This document shows positions 17,551 through 25,875 of a stretch of 64,000 nt of DNA, one piece after another. Source of the DNA: Flaviaestuariibacter flavus (GTDB lineage: Bacteria; Bacteroidota; Bacteroidia; Chitinophagales; Chitinophagaceae); NCBI RefSeq assembly GCF_004337505.1, contig NZ_SJZI01000002.1, forward strand, positions 62,001-126,000. Direction: 5' to 3'. The position numbers and the translations under genes were made by a program. The notes under the pieces were generated by a model that saw only the letters and a list, made by a program, of their open reading frames with translations, did not search any database and had not been told where the DNA came from. The stretch's first letter is position 1. The number at the start of each line of letters is the position of its first letter.

Positions 17551-17916
17551 ATGGCAACGATCACCAACACAAATAGCAACTTTATCCGCACTTCGGTAGC
17601 GCTGAAAGTTCCGGCGGAAAAAAGCTTTCTTGCCCGTTTCGTCAACTGGGCCGATGACCAGGAAAAATACCGTTTCGGCTGGGTTGCCGGCATCCTGGCG
17701 GCGCACGGCTGCGTGATGACCCCCATCACGCTGATCGCCATCGTGCTCGGCGGCAACAATATTTTCCTCTGGGTGGCCGCTATCGTGGCCATGGGCGCCG
17801 CGCTGGTGGCCAACCTGGCCGCGCAGCCGATGAAAGTTACCATCCCGGTTTTCTTCACGAGCCTTTTAGTCGACCTGGCCATTATCGCCAGCTGCCTGGT
17901 GGTGATCTTTGGGTAA
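17551..17916 (+). CDS. Small membrane protein, unknown function
   Basis: A 121-residue protein beginning MATITNTNSNFIRTS. It has a soluble N-terminus of about 45 residues (KSFLARFVNWADDQEKYR) and three hydrophobic segments (about 46-66, 71-90, 98-121) ending at the C-terminus. I do not recognise a named family. The upstream open frame to 17428 is rejected because the ATG at 17551 fits the hydropathy pattern. It stands alone between the divergent permease and the convergent prenyl synthase. Confidence 0.65.
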   Translation: MATITNTNSNFIRTSVALKVPAEKSFLARFVNWADDQEKYRFGWVAGILAAHGCVMTPITLIAIVLGGNNIFLWVAAIVAMGAALVANLAAQPMKVTIPVFFTSLLVDLAIIASCLVVIFG

Positions 17917-18013
17917 ACGCAATCAAGCTGGCCCTCCCACCAGCCCCTCTCCCCGGGGGTGACTCCCGGGTAGTTCCCTATTCTTTGCCAACACTCCTTT
18001 GTTTGATCCTAAT

Positions 18014-18050
18014 AGCAAAGAGCGGATGCCTATGGCACCCGCTCTTTGCT
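18014..18050. terminator. Bidirectional terminator
   Basis: A 12-bp perfect stem AGCAAAGAGCGG/CCGCTCTTTGCT with a 13-nt loop, between the convergent small membrane protein and prenyl synthase genes. Confidence 0.75.
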
Positions 18051-18137
18051 TTCGTAGTTTAGCCAGCAGAAATTATCAAACCGGTATGAATGTGAAACGG
18101 AGGCACCCGCTCCTTCCGGCAAGCGGCCGGGGTGAGG

Positions 18138-19103
18138 TCAGGAATCGCGGTGAATCAGGTACAGCGCCAGTTCGCGCAGCGGCTCCTTTCTTTTGGAGAG
18201 AACGGCCACATCGTCGAGGTGCGCCAGGGCTTCCTGCAGGTAGCGGTCTTTCAGCTCCAGTGCCCAGGCATCGACGCCGGTGGCGCGGAAGATCGAGAGC
18301 ACGCGTTCTACTTTATCGCTTTCATCGGCCTTCAGGAGCGCCTCGAGCTCCTGTTTCTGGCCGGCGCTTGCGGTTTCAAGTGCATGAATGAGCAGGAACG
18401 TCTTTTTGTTCGACTTGATGTCGCCGCCCACCTGCTTTCCGAACTTGCCGGGATCGCCAAAGGCATCGAGGTAGTCGTCCTGCACCTGGAAAGCGAGTCC
18501 GAGTTTTCGGCCGAACTCGTACAGCAGGTTCTGGTTGCGCTCACCGGCGCCGCCGAGGATGGCGCCCATCTTCAGCGAGGCGGCCAGCAGCACCGAGGTT
18601 TTGAGGTTGATCATGTGCAGGTATTCCTCCTGCGACACATCGCTGCGCTTTTCGAAATCCATGTCCAGCTGCTGCCCTTCACACACCTCACGGGCGGTGC
18701 GGTTGAAGAGGCTGTTTAGCGTAAACACATATTTGCCCGAAACCTTATTGAGGTACTCGTAGGCAGCCACCAGCATCACGTCGCCGGCCAGCAGCGCTGT
18801 GCTGGCACCCCACTTTTCGTGCACGGTGGCCATCCCCCGCCGCAGTGGTGCGGCATCCATAATATCGTCGTGAATGAGGGTGAAGTTGTGAAACAGCTCG
18901 ATCGCCGTAGCCACGTTCCAGGCGTCGGGCACGATCTCGTCAAAGAGCTCGTTGCCCATCAGCACGCCCACCGGGCGCACCCGCTTGCCGCCCAGCTGCA
19001 GGAAGTAGCGGTTGGGCTCGTAAAGCGAAGCGGGCTCCTTCGGAAAATGATCTTTATTGAAGTGCGCCGCGAATTGCTGCGCGAGTGATTCAAAGGTTTG
19101 CAT
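18138..19103 (-). CDS. Polyprenyl (geranylgeranyl/farnesyl-type) diphosphate synthase
   Basis: Condenses isopentenyl diphosphate with allylic diphosphates to make the precursor chain for quinones, carotenoids or undecaprenyl-type lipids. The 321 residues contain GGKRVRP (38-44), the first Asp-rich motif DDIMD (79-83), the Lys/Thr chain region NLKTSVLL, and the second Asp-rich motif DDYLD (209-213). Chain length cannot be fixed by eye; short-chain (C15-C20) is most likely in the absence of a bulky pocket. It stands alone, separated from rnr by the 112-bp repeat. Confidence 0.88.
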   Translation of the reverse strand: MQTFESLAQQFAAHFNKDHFPKEPASLYEPNRYFLQLGGKRVRPVGVLMGNELFDEIVPDAWNVATAIELFHNFTLIHDDIMDAAPLRRGMATVHEKWGASTALLAGDVMLVAAYEYLNKVSGKYVFTLNSLFNRTAREVCEGQQLDMDFEKRSDVSQEEYLHMINLKTSVLLAASLKMGAILGGAGERNQNLLYEFGRKLGLAFQVQDDYLDAFGDPGKFGKQVGGDIKSNKKTFLLIHALETASAGQKQELEALLKADESDKVERVLSIFRATGVDAWALELKDRYLQEALAHLDDVAVLSKRKEPLRELALYLIHRDS

Positions 19104-19126
19104 GTTGTTTTGGTGTTCGGGAAAGA

Positions 19127-19238
19127 GAAAGAACGCTGATCCCGCAAGCGGGATACGCAGATTGGTTATGATTTTCGCGGATGTTGGTACCTACATCTGC
19201 GTTCATCCTGACAAATCATAAAAGATCTGCGTTCTTTC
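19127..19238 (-). repeat. 112-bp interspersed palindromic element, copy B
   Basis: The same element as 14315-14426 in opposite orientation, exactly 112 bp. Near its left end (+ strand) it contains the perfect hairpin ATCCCGC-AA-GCGGGAT; the equivalent place in copy A differs, with a paired T-A to C-G change. No ORF. It lies between the prenyl synthase and rnr. Confidence 0.9.
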
Positions 19239-19252
19239 TCTCCTCTGGTTAC

Positions 19253-21346
19253 TTAAAAGTCGATGTCCTCATCGCCCTTTTTCTTCCGGCGGCGGGCGCT
19301 TTTGGTGCTGCCGCCTTTCCGGTTGGCTTTTTCTTCTTCCTGCGCGTCCAGTTCAGCGGGTGTCATCACCCAGTCGTAGTCGAGCGTACGCTTTTCCAGC
19401 GATCCGGCAACCACCTGGATCCGCACCTTGTCGCCCATCCGGAATTTCTTACCCGACCGGTTGCCAACGAGGCTGTAGTCTTCCTGCACAAGGCGGAATT
19501 CGTCGTAGTCCACCAGGGAGGTAACACTGACCATGCCCTCGCATTTCGTGTCCACCGTTTCCACCCAGAAGCCAAAAGCCGACACGCCCGAAATGACACC
19601 GTCAAACTCTTCGCCGATGAAGTCGAGCATGTATTCCACCTGCTTGTATTTGTTCGCCGCACGCTCCGACTCCATTGCCGCGCGCTCGCGTTCCGAGCAG
19701 TGCTTGCACTTCTCGTCCATCTTCTTATCGATCTCGGGGCGCTGCTCCAGGATGCTGTGCAGCACGCGGTGCACCAGGACGTCGGGGTAGCGACGGATCG
19801 GCGACGTGAAGTGGCAGTAATCTTCGAAGCCAAGGCCGTAGTGGCCGATATTTTCGGTGGTATAGATTGCTTTGGCCATCGTGCGGATGCCAAGCGTTTC
19901 GAGCACGTGCTGCTCGGGCTTGCCATGGGCGTCGGCCAGCATGACGTTGAAGCTTTCGGCGATCTTGTCCGGCGAGCTCATGTCGAACTTGTGCCCGAAC
20001 TTCCGGGCGAATGCCATAAAGGGCAGCATCTTTTCCTCGCTGGGCAGGTCGTGCACGCGGTAGGCAAAAGGCACCGGCTTTTTGTTCACCTCGATCTTCG
20101 ACACGTGCTCCGCCACGTAGCGGTTGGCCAGCAGCATGAATTCTTCGATCAGCTGGTGGGCTTCCTTGCTTTCTTTGACCACCACCCCGATCGGCTTGCC
20201 CTTTTCATCGAGCTTGAAGCGCACCTCCTGCGAGGAGAAATTGATGGCGCCGTTGTCGATGCGCTTCTTGCGCAGGCGTTGGGCGATATTGTTCAGAAGG
20301 AGCACCTCGTCGAGGTAAAGGCCTTCCTGTTTTTCGATGGTTTCCTGCACCTCTTCGTAAGTAAAGCGGTGGTCGGAGTGAATGATCGTCTTGCCCAGCC
20401 AGTAGCTTTTTACCTGGCCTTTGGGAGTCATTTCAAAAACAGCGGAAAACGTAAGCTTGTCTTCATGCGGGCGCAGCGAGCAAAGCACGTTGGAGATATG
20501 CTCCGGCAGCATGGGACTTACGCGGTCGGGCAGGTACACGGAGGTGGCTTTGCGGTACGCCTCGTCGTCGAGCGCGGTGTCGGGCAGCACGTAATGGCTT
20601 ACATCGGCGATGTGCACCCCGATCTCGTAGTTGCCGTTCTTCAGCACGCGGATCGAAAGCGCGTCGTCGAAGTCCTTTGCATCCACGGGGTCGATGGTAA
20701 AGGTGAGGATCTTGCGGAAGTCGCGGCGTCGTTCGATCTCTTCCTGGCCGATGACGTCGGGGATGCGGGCTGTTTCTTCCAGCACCTCGTCGGAGAACTC
20801 GATCCCGAAGCCGTTCTCGAGCAGGATCTCTTTCATGGCAATGTCGTTGCGGTCTTCGGGCGAAAGCACCGTTACCACTTCGCCTATGGGGCGCCGGCCT
20901 TCGCCCGTTTCCCAGTTGGTGATGCGGGCCACTACGCGGTCGCCATCAGCGGCGCCGTTCATGGACTCCTCTTTTACGAAAATATCCGGCGTTTTTCGCT
21001 CGCCGTCGATCACCACGAAGCCGAAGCCTTTATTAGCCTGGTTTACCTGCAGGGTGCCGATGAATTCATTCTGCTTGCGTTCGAGCACCTGCACCACCGC
21101 ACCCTGCATCCGCTTTCCTTCGCGGCCGGGCGAGGCAGCCACCTTTACCTGGTCGCCATGCAAGGCGGTATTGAAATCGTTGGGGCGAACGAGGATGTCC
21201 ACGTCAAGACCTTCCACCACCACGAAGCCCATGCCTGACCGGGTTACCTCGAGTTTTCCCTGGTATGTATCGTTGCTGTGCTGTCGTTTCTCACCTCTTC
21301 CCTGTCCTCGCTTATCCCGGCTCTTCTTTTCGTTTTTTCTGCCCAT
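19253..21346 (-). CDS. rnr: Ribonuclease R
   Basis: A 3'-5' hydrolytic exoribonuclease that degrades structured RNA and takes part in rRNA quality control. The 697 residues show a basic N-terminus, cold-shock-like OB domains (about 30-190, GMGFVVVEG and KGFGFVVIDG), the RNB catalytic domain with its Asp cluster (DAKDFDDALSIR), the conserved YRVHDLPS and FTSPIRRYPDVLVHR motifs, and a C-terminal S1 domain (FDGVISGVSAFGFWVE) with a Lys/Arg-rich tail. It is the last gene of the DUF3822-rsmD-FCL-lpxK-rnr operon, 8 nt after lpxK. Confidence 0.96.
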   Translation of the reverse strand: MGRKNEKKSRDKRGQGRGEKRQHSNDTYQGKLEVTRSGMGFVVVEGLDVDILVRPNDFNTALHGDQVKVAASPGREGKRMQGAVVQVLERKQNEFIGTLQVNQANKGFGFVVIDGERKTPDIFVKEESMNGAADGDRVVARITNWETGEGRRPIGEVVTVLSPEDRNDIAMKEILLENGFGIEFSDEVLEETARIPDVIGQEEIERRRDFRKILTFTIDPVDAKDFDDALSIRVLKNGNYEIGVHIADVSHYVLPDTALDDEAYRKATSVYLPDRVSPMLPEHISNVLCSLRPHEDKLTFSAVFEMTPKGQVKSYWLGKTIIHSDHRFTYEEVQETIEKQEGLYLDEVLLLNNIAQRLRKKRIDNGAINFSSQEVRFKLDEKGKPIGVVVKESKEAHQLIEEFMLLANRYVAEHVSKIEVNKKPVPFAYRVHDLPSEEKMLPFMAFARKFGHKFDMSSPDKIAESFNVMLADAHGKPEQHVLETLGIRTMAKAIYTTENIGHYGLGFEDYCHFTSPIRRYPDVLVHRVLHSILEQRPEIDKKMDEKCKHCSERERAAMESERAANKYKQVEYMLDFIGEEFDGVISGVSAFGFWVETVDTKCEGMVSVTSLVDYDEFRLVQEDYSLVGNRSGKKFRMGDKVRIQVVAGSLEKRTLDYDWVMTPAELDAQEEEKANRKGGSTKSARRRKKKGDEDIDF

Positions 21347-21354
21347 CAGTCCGC

Positions 21355-22419
21355 TTATTTAAACTCTTGAATAAAATTATGAACGATACTATCAAATTGT
21401 GTTCCCTCCCCAAATAAGAACTGGTGTTCGATGGGGATGACAAAGAAGGGAAGTGCTTCCAGCTCGCTCTCGAATTTGAGCAGGCGCATGGCGTCTTTCT
21501 CCGTTGTCAGGATGAGCTTGCGTTCGCCGGGAAGCTCTGCAAATCGTTTCCGGATGTCGGCCCAATCATCGATGCTGAAGATGTGGTGGTCGCCAAAGTG
21601 CATCATCGAGTAGCTGTGGATGCGTTCTTCGAGCCAGGCTTTGAGCGGGCGCGGGTTGGCGATGCCGGTCACCAGGAGCACTTCCGTGTCATCGGTAAGC
21701 TGCCCGAAAGCACGGGAAGTAATATGGTAGGGCGCACCGTAGGCAATGGTCGTAAAGAAGAGTTGCTGCCCCGGCCGCGGCCGCAGCTCGCGGGTAAGCG
21801 CTTCCTTCTCGGAGCCGCTGAGGTTGGGCGGGCACTTCGTCACCACGATCACCTCGGCCCGGCCGGCGGAGGAGCGGGCATCGCGCAGGTCGCCCGTGGG
21901 CAGGAAGAAGTCGCGCGTGTACAGGTTGCCGTGATCGGTGAGCAGGATGTTGAGCCCCGCCTTGATGGGCCGGTGCTGGAAGGCATCATCGAGGATAATG
22001 GCCTGCGTGTCGGGCCGGTCGTGCAGCAGCTGGGGGATGGCTACGATCCGCTCCTCTCCCACGGCTACGGGCACGTCGGGAAACTTGATGTGAAAGAGCA
22101 TTGGCTCATCGCCGATCTCGAGCGCCGTCGTCTTTTCATTGGCCAGCGCATAGCCCTTGGTCTTGCGCTTGTAGCCGCGGCTCAGCGTGGCCACGCGGAA
22201 GTTGCCGCGGAGGCGCGTCAGCAGGTATTCCACCATCGGGCTCTTACCGGTGCCGCCAACCGACAGGTTGCCGACGCAGATCAGCGGAAGGTTGAAGGTG
22301 GTGGCGTGCATCCAGCCGCGGTTGTACAGCCAGTTGCGCAGCAGCACAACGGCTCCGTATAGGAGCGCCAGCGGGAACAGCAGGATGCGGAAGGATTTCA
22401 GGAAGACATTAGAAAACAT
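21355..22419 (-). CDS. lpxK: Tetraacyldisaccharide 4'-kinase
   Basis: Phosphorylates the 4' position of the lipid A disaccharide on the cytoplasmic face of the inner membrane. The 354 residues show an N-terminal membrane-associated helix (about 10-30) and the P-loop VGGTGKSP (54-61), then TLSRGYKRKTKGY and the ILDDAFQHR motif, all typical of LpxK. It overlaps the upstream folate enzyme gene by 11 nt and is followed by rnr after 8 nt. Together with the rest of the cell envelope genes it shows that the organism is Gram-negative. Confidence 0.95.
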   Translation of the reverse strand: MFSNVFLKSFRILLFPLALLYGAVVLLRNWLYNRGWMHATTFNLPLICVGNLSVGGTGKSPMVEYLLTRLRGNFRVATLSRGYKRKTKGYALANEKTTALEIGDEPMLFHIKFPDVPVAVGEERIVAIPQLLHDRPDTQAIILDDAFQHRPIKAGLNILLTDHGNLYTRDFFLPTGDLRDARSSAGRAEVIVVTKCPPNLSGSEKEALTRELRPRPGQQLFFTTIAYGAPYHITSRAFGQLTDDTEVLLVTGIANPRPLKAWLEERIHSYSMMHFGDHHIFSIDDWADIRKRFAELPGERKLILTTEKDAMRLLKFESELEALPFFVIPIEHQFLFGEGTQFDSIVHNFIQEFK

Positions 22420-22978
22420 AGACCTGTTCGGGGGTGATACAGAGATCTAAAGGTAAGTCATATTGATGGGTGTCTTCAATGACCTTTTCCGGCTCGAAAT
22501 AAGAAAGGCCTACCTTGATGCAGTCGTCGGAGCAGCGCGCCAGGAAGCGGTCGTAATAGCCTTTGCCATAGCCCACGCGGTGGCCCTGCTTGTCGATGGC
22601 GAGCAGCGGCACGATCACCATGTCGAGGTCACCCGGGTCGATGAGGTGCCCGTCCACGGGCTCGGTGATGCCGTACTCGTTATCGGTAAATGCCGTATCG
22701 GCGGCCACGCCGATGGCTTCCATCGTGTTGTCGGCAGCATTCATCCGCGGGTAGGCGATCGTGAGGGCGGGGTTGCGGAAGTGCAGGTAATCGGTCAGGA
22801 TGAAGGAGTTCACCTCCTTCTTTTCCGGGATCGAGTAAAAGCTCATGACCCGCTCCAGGAAGGGAAAGTCAACGGTCTGAAACTGGATCAGGATCAGGTC
22901 GTCGGCCTTCAGCTGCCAGGAGGGATCCAGCTCGTCGCGTTTTTTAATGTATCGCTTGCGGATTTCTTTCTTGGTCAT
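22409..22978 (-). CDS. 5-formyltetrahydrofolate cyclo-ligase
   Basis: Converts 5-formyl-THF plus ATP to 5,10-methenyl-THF. The 189 residues begin MTKKEIRKRYIKKRDEL and contain the substrate-binding VPLLAIDKQGHRVGYGKGYYDRFL motif diagnostic for the family. The open frame extends upstream through rsmD in another frame, but the ATG at 22978 overlaps the rsmD stop by 4 nt and matches the family start. It is translationally coupled to both neighbours. Confidence 0.93.
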   Translation of the reverse strand: MTKKEIRKRYIKKRDELDPSWQLKADDLILIQFQTVDFPFLERVMSFYSIPEKKEVNSFILTDYLHFRNPALTIAYPRMNAADNTMEAIGVAADTAFTDNEYGITEPVDGHLIDPGDLDMVIVPLLAIDKQGHRVGYGKGYYDRFLARCSDDCIKVGLSYFEPEKVIEDTHQYDLPLDLCITPEQVYVF

Positions 22979-23523
22979 TCGGGAGCTTCGTTTTCGAAAA
23001 GGGTGAAGATGGTGGTGCCGTAGTTGCGCTCCCATTTGTAGTGCGGAAACTTCTTGTAATCGTTGCGGGGCGTATGTTCCAGCACAAACCAACCACCTGG
23101 CTTCAGCAGACCTTTCTCGAAGATCTTCCGTGGCAGCTCGTCGATGGTGTTGAGCGCATAAGGCGGGCCGGCGAAGATAAAATCGTATTGCTGGCTGCAT
23201 TCGTCGATGTAGCGGAACACGTCCGAGCGCACCACTTTGAAGCCCTCGATCTTCAACGCCTCGATATTCTTTTTGATGAACTCGAACATCTTCGGGTCTT
23301 TCTCTACAATGGTGCCGTCGGGCACGCCACGGGAAGCCAGCTCATACGAGATCGCGCCGGTGCCGCCAAACAGGTCAAGGGTCTTCAGATCCTCGAAATC
23401 GAGATTGTTCTGGAGGATGTTGAAGAGCCCCTCCTTGGCGATGTCGGTCGTGGGCCGGGTATGGGGCATATTTGCCGGCGGCTGGATGCGGCGTCCGCCG
23501 AGGCTGCCGCTTATGATACGCAT
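22975..23523 (-). CDS. rsmD: 16S rRNA (guanine966-N2)-methyltransferase
   Basis: Methylates G966 of 16S rRNA using SAM. The 182 residues start MRIISGSLGGRRIQPP and include the TRPTTDIAKEGLFNIL signature, the SAM-binding LDLFGGTGAISYELASRG and the late motif FIFAGPPYAL. In most RsmD proteins the last motif is [DN]PPY; here the acidic or amide residue is Gly. The start at 23523 overlaps the DUF3822 stop by 13 nt. An apparent 331-residue frame extends further upstream, but that part lies inside DUF3822 in another frame. Confidence 0.92.
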   Translation of the reverse strand: MRIISGSLGGRRIQPPANMPHTRPTTDIAKEGLFNILQNNLDFEDLKTLDLFGGTGAISYELASRGVPDGTIVEKDPKMFEFIKKNIEALKIEGFKVVRSDVFRYIDECSQQYDFIFAGPPYALNTIDELPRKIFEKGLLKPGGWFVLEHTPRNDYKKFPHYKWERNYGTTIFTLFENEAPE

Positions 23524-24305
23524 TGGGCCAGGTTGTAAAGGGAGGTGAAGAAATGGGCGGGGCGTCCTTCCTCGGTGGTCACACCCTCGGGAACAGCGAA
23601 TCGGATGCTGCCGAAGAACTGGTGCAGCTCGCGGTAGAGGGCCGACTCTTCGTCGATGAGCCCGCTGAGCACCAGGGTAGTATCGGCCCCCGGGAGCCCG
23701 CATTCGGATGTGATGCGGAGCAGGTAATACACCACATCGAGCGGCGCTTCGTAGCGGTATTGCTGCAGCAGCTGCAGGCGACCGTTGTTGCGGGCCAGCA
23801 CGCGGAACTGCCCGGGCGCGAAGTGCACCTGCAGCACCTGCCCGGCGCCTACCCCCAGGGGGGCACGGAGGGCCGGGCTGAACACATGGTAATATTCGGC
23901 TTCGGGAAACTGGCGGCGGAGCTCCGCGTCGAGCGGGGCGGGAAAGGTATAGCGCAGGTTGAGCTGCCATTCACCCACGCGGTCTTCGTGCTCGGTGCCG
24001 CCCGTCGGGTGCAGCGCCGCGAGGAGGCCTTCGCCGGGCAGGCGCGCCGGTACGGCCACGGCTTCGGGAAAGGCAGAGCAGAACACCACGCGCGCGGCGT
24101 GGGTGGAAAGGCTGCGCACCATTTCAAGCACTGCTTCCTGTTCGGAGGCGGGCAGCGGGTCGGTGAGCGACCAGAACCGGATGCGGTGCGGCAGCCGGCT
24201 TTCGGCGTCGAGCAGGGCCACGCTGCAATATCCGGCCCCCCATTCGCACAGCAGCAACGCGCCCTGGGCGCTGCCACTGCCCTGTATGTCAAACAAGACG
24301 TTCAT
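23511..24305 (-). CDS. DUF3822 family protein
   Basis: A 264-residue protein of a Bacteroidota family of unknown function commonly found next to rsmD. It has two similar halves with strand-rich starts (LLLCEWGAGYCSVALLD and QVLQVHFAPGQFRVLARNNG), reminiscent of an ASKHA/actin-like ATPase fold, although no clear phosphate loops remain. No signal peptide. It is the first gene of a five-gene operon (rsmD, FCL, lpxK, rnr). TATATTTG lies 5 nt before its ATG, implying a leaderless operon transcript. Confidence 0.82.
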   Translation of the reverse strand: MNVLFDIQGSGSAQGALLLCEWGAGYCSVALLDAESRLPHRIRFWSLTDPLPASEQEAVLEMVRSLSTHAARVVFCSAFPEAVAVPARLPGEGLLAALHPTGGTEHEDRVGEWQLNLRYTFPAPLDAELRRQFPEAEYYHVFSPALRAPLGVGAGQVLQVHFAPGQFRVLARNNGRLQLLQQYRYEAPLDVVYYLLRITSECGLPGADTTLVLSGLIDEESALYRELHQFFGSIRFAVPEGVTTEEGRPAHFFTSLYNLAQCVS

Positions 24306-24310
24306 TACGG

Positions 24311-24318
24311 CAAATATA
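24311..24318 (-). promoter_or_regulatory. -7 element of the DUF3822-rnr operon
   Basis: TATATTTG on the minus strand, 5 nt from the DUF3822 ATG. The divergent MATE gene starts 66 nt away, so the spacer serves both directions. Confidence 0.65.
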
Positions 24319-24370
24319 GGCCCTCGCTCCCTGTCCGTTTGGGGGAAACACGGGATGTATCTTCGTGCCG

Positions 24371-25714
24371 ATGTCTTCCCTACAGGTTACCGTTTCCTAC
24401 CGCCAGATCCTCAGGATCGCCGGGCCGATCTCGCTGGCGATGCTGGTACCGAACCTCAACTTCATTATCAACAATGTTTTCCTGGGGCACCTGAGCGAAG
24501 CGGCCCTCGCCGTGGCCTCCATTACGGGTGTCTACTACCTGATCTTTTCATCGATCGGTTATGGTCTCAACAACGGCCTGCAGGCGCTCATCGCGCGGCG
24601 CGCGGGCGAAAACCGCCCGGGCGAGATTGGCAAGATCTTTCACCAGGGTATCCTGGTGGCCATGGGCATCGCCTTGCTGGCCGTGGTGCTCACCTACACG
24701 GTGGCACCGCTGGTGCTGCGCGCGTCGGTGCACAAGCCCGAAGATGCAGAAGCGGCCCTCTCCTACCTCCATATCCGCATCTGGGGCCTCCCTTTCCTGT
24801 ATGTATACCAGATGCGCAATGCGCTGCTGGTGGGCACCAATAACAGCAAGCTGCTGATCGCGGGCACCCTCATCGAGGCCGGTGCCAATGTGCTGTTCGA
24901 CTACGGCCTCATCTTCGGGCGCCTTGGGATGCCCCGGCTTGGATTTAACGGTGCCGCTTACGCGTCAATCATTGCCGAGTTCATGGGGATGTTCGCCATT
25001 TTCCTGGTCATCCGGATGCGCGGCCTGGACCGCAAATTTTCACTGTTCCGCAAAGTGGCCTGGGACCCGGAAAACATCCGCAACATCCTGCAGCTCTCGG
25101 GGCCGCTCGTTTTCCAGCATGCTATCTCGATCATTTCCTGGCTGTTCTTTTACATCCTTATCGAGCGCAACAGCACCCAGACCGGCCTCGCCGTATCCAA
25201 CACCATGCGGACCATCTTCGGCGCCTTCGGCGTTACGGTATGGGCCTTTGCCGCTACGTCAAATGCGATGGTGAGTAATATCATCGGCCAGGGAAAACGC
25301 GAAGACGTGGTCCGTTGCATCGGCATGATCATGCGGGTGAGCACGGGGATCGCGCTGGTGGCTTTCCTGTTCCTGTTTTTCTTCCCCCATGCCTACCTGT
25401 CAATCTATGGCCGCGGTGCCGCTTTTGTGGACGCGGGCGCACCGGTGGTCCGCGTTGTGGCTTCCGCGCTGATGCTGATGTCGATGGCTACGGTGTGGCT
25501 GCAGGCCGTCACCGGCACTGGCAACAGCCGCGTCACCTTCCTGATCGAGCTCGCTGCCATCATTGGCTACGTAACCTATGTATTCCTCGTGCTCGAGCAT
25601 TGGAAACTGTCGCTCGTCTGGGCCTGGGGCTCCGAATTTCTTTACTGGACGATTATCCTCACCCTATCCTATACCTATATCCGGAGCGGGAAGTGGGAGA
25701 AGATACACCTCTGA
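24371..25714 (+). CDS. MATE-family efflux transporter
   Basis: An inner-membrane multidrug/toxin exporter driven by Na+ or H+. From the ATG at 24371 the protein has 447 residues with 12 predicted membrane helices arranged as two bundles; the first bundle starts IAGPISLAMLVPNLNFIINNVFLG, the second NILQLSGPLVFQHAISIISWLFF, the duplicated MATE signature. GTG at 24365 would add only two residues. TATCTTCG lies 5 nt before the ATG, a -7-like element. The substrate is unknown. Confidence 0.92.
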   Translation: MSSLQVTVSYRQILRIAGPISLAMLVPNLNFIINNVFLGHLSEAALAVASITGVYYLIFSSIGYGLNNGLQALIARRAGENRPGEIGKIFHQGILVAMGIALLAVVLTYTVAPLVLRASVHKPEDAEAALSYLHIRIWGLPFLYVYQMRNALLVGTNNSKLLIAGTLIEAGANVLFDYGLIFGRLGMPRLGFNGAAYASIIAEFMGMFAIFLVIRMRGLDRKFSLFRKVAWDPENIRNILQLSGPLVFQHAISIISWLFFYILIERNSTQTGLAVSNTMRTIFGAFGVTVWAFAATSNAMVSNIIGQGKREDVVRCIGMIMRVSTGIALVAFLFLFFFPHAYLSIYGRGAAFVDAGAPVVRVVASALMLMSMATVWLQAVTGTGNSRVTFLIELAAIIGYVTYVFLVLEHWKLSLVWAWGSEFLYWTIILTLSYTYIRSGKWEKIHL

Positions 25715-25721
25715 GCAATGT

Positions 25722-25769
25722 ACTAATGCGGTAATGCGGTAATGTGGTAATGTGGTAATGTGGTAATGA
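25722..25769. repeat. Tandem 8-nt repeat, six units
   Basis: Six consecutive 8-mers of the form GGTAATGY (first unit ACTAATGC, last GGTAATGA), starting 8 nt after the MATE stop. A partner array of 8-mers (TAGCACAC, CAGCACAC, TAACCCAT, CAGCACAC) occupies 25844-25875, on the other side of a terminator-like hairpin. Confidence 0.9.
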
Positions 25770-25792
25770 AATAGTGCTTAATAAACTACATT

Positions 25793-25822
25793 AAAAAACC
25801 CGCTACTTTGAAGCGGTTTTTC
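25793..25822. terminator. Convergent terminator
   Basis: AAAAACCCGCT and AGCGGTTTTT pair with one bulged C around a 7-nt loop and continue into TCT. Located between the convergent MATE and TPR genes, inside the 8-mer repeat spacer. Confidence 0.7.
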
Positions 25823-25843
25823 TCGTTGGTAACAAGCGCGTTT

Positions 25844-25875
25844 TAGCACACCAGCACACTAACCCATCAGCACAC
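25844..25875. repeat. Tandem 8-nt repeat, right arm
   Basis: Four 8-mers built on AGCACAC, ending at the 3' end of the TPR gene. The same vocabulary reappears at 48053-48084. Confidence 0.8.

Noticed and set aside
19181..21238. Long + strand frame opposite rnr
   Set aside because: Complementary-frame artefact; RNase R on the minus strand accounts for the sequence.
22979..23970. N-terminal extensions giving longer frames for rsmD and the folate cyclo-ligase
   Set aside because: The extra residues lie inside the neighbouring genes in another frame and are Pro/Arg-rich; family starts with 4-13 nt overlaps are better.
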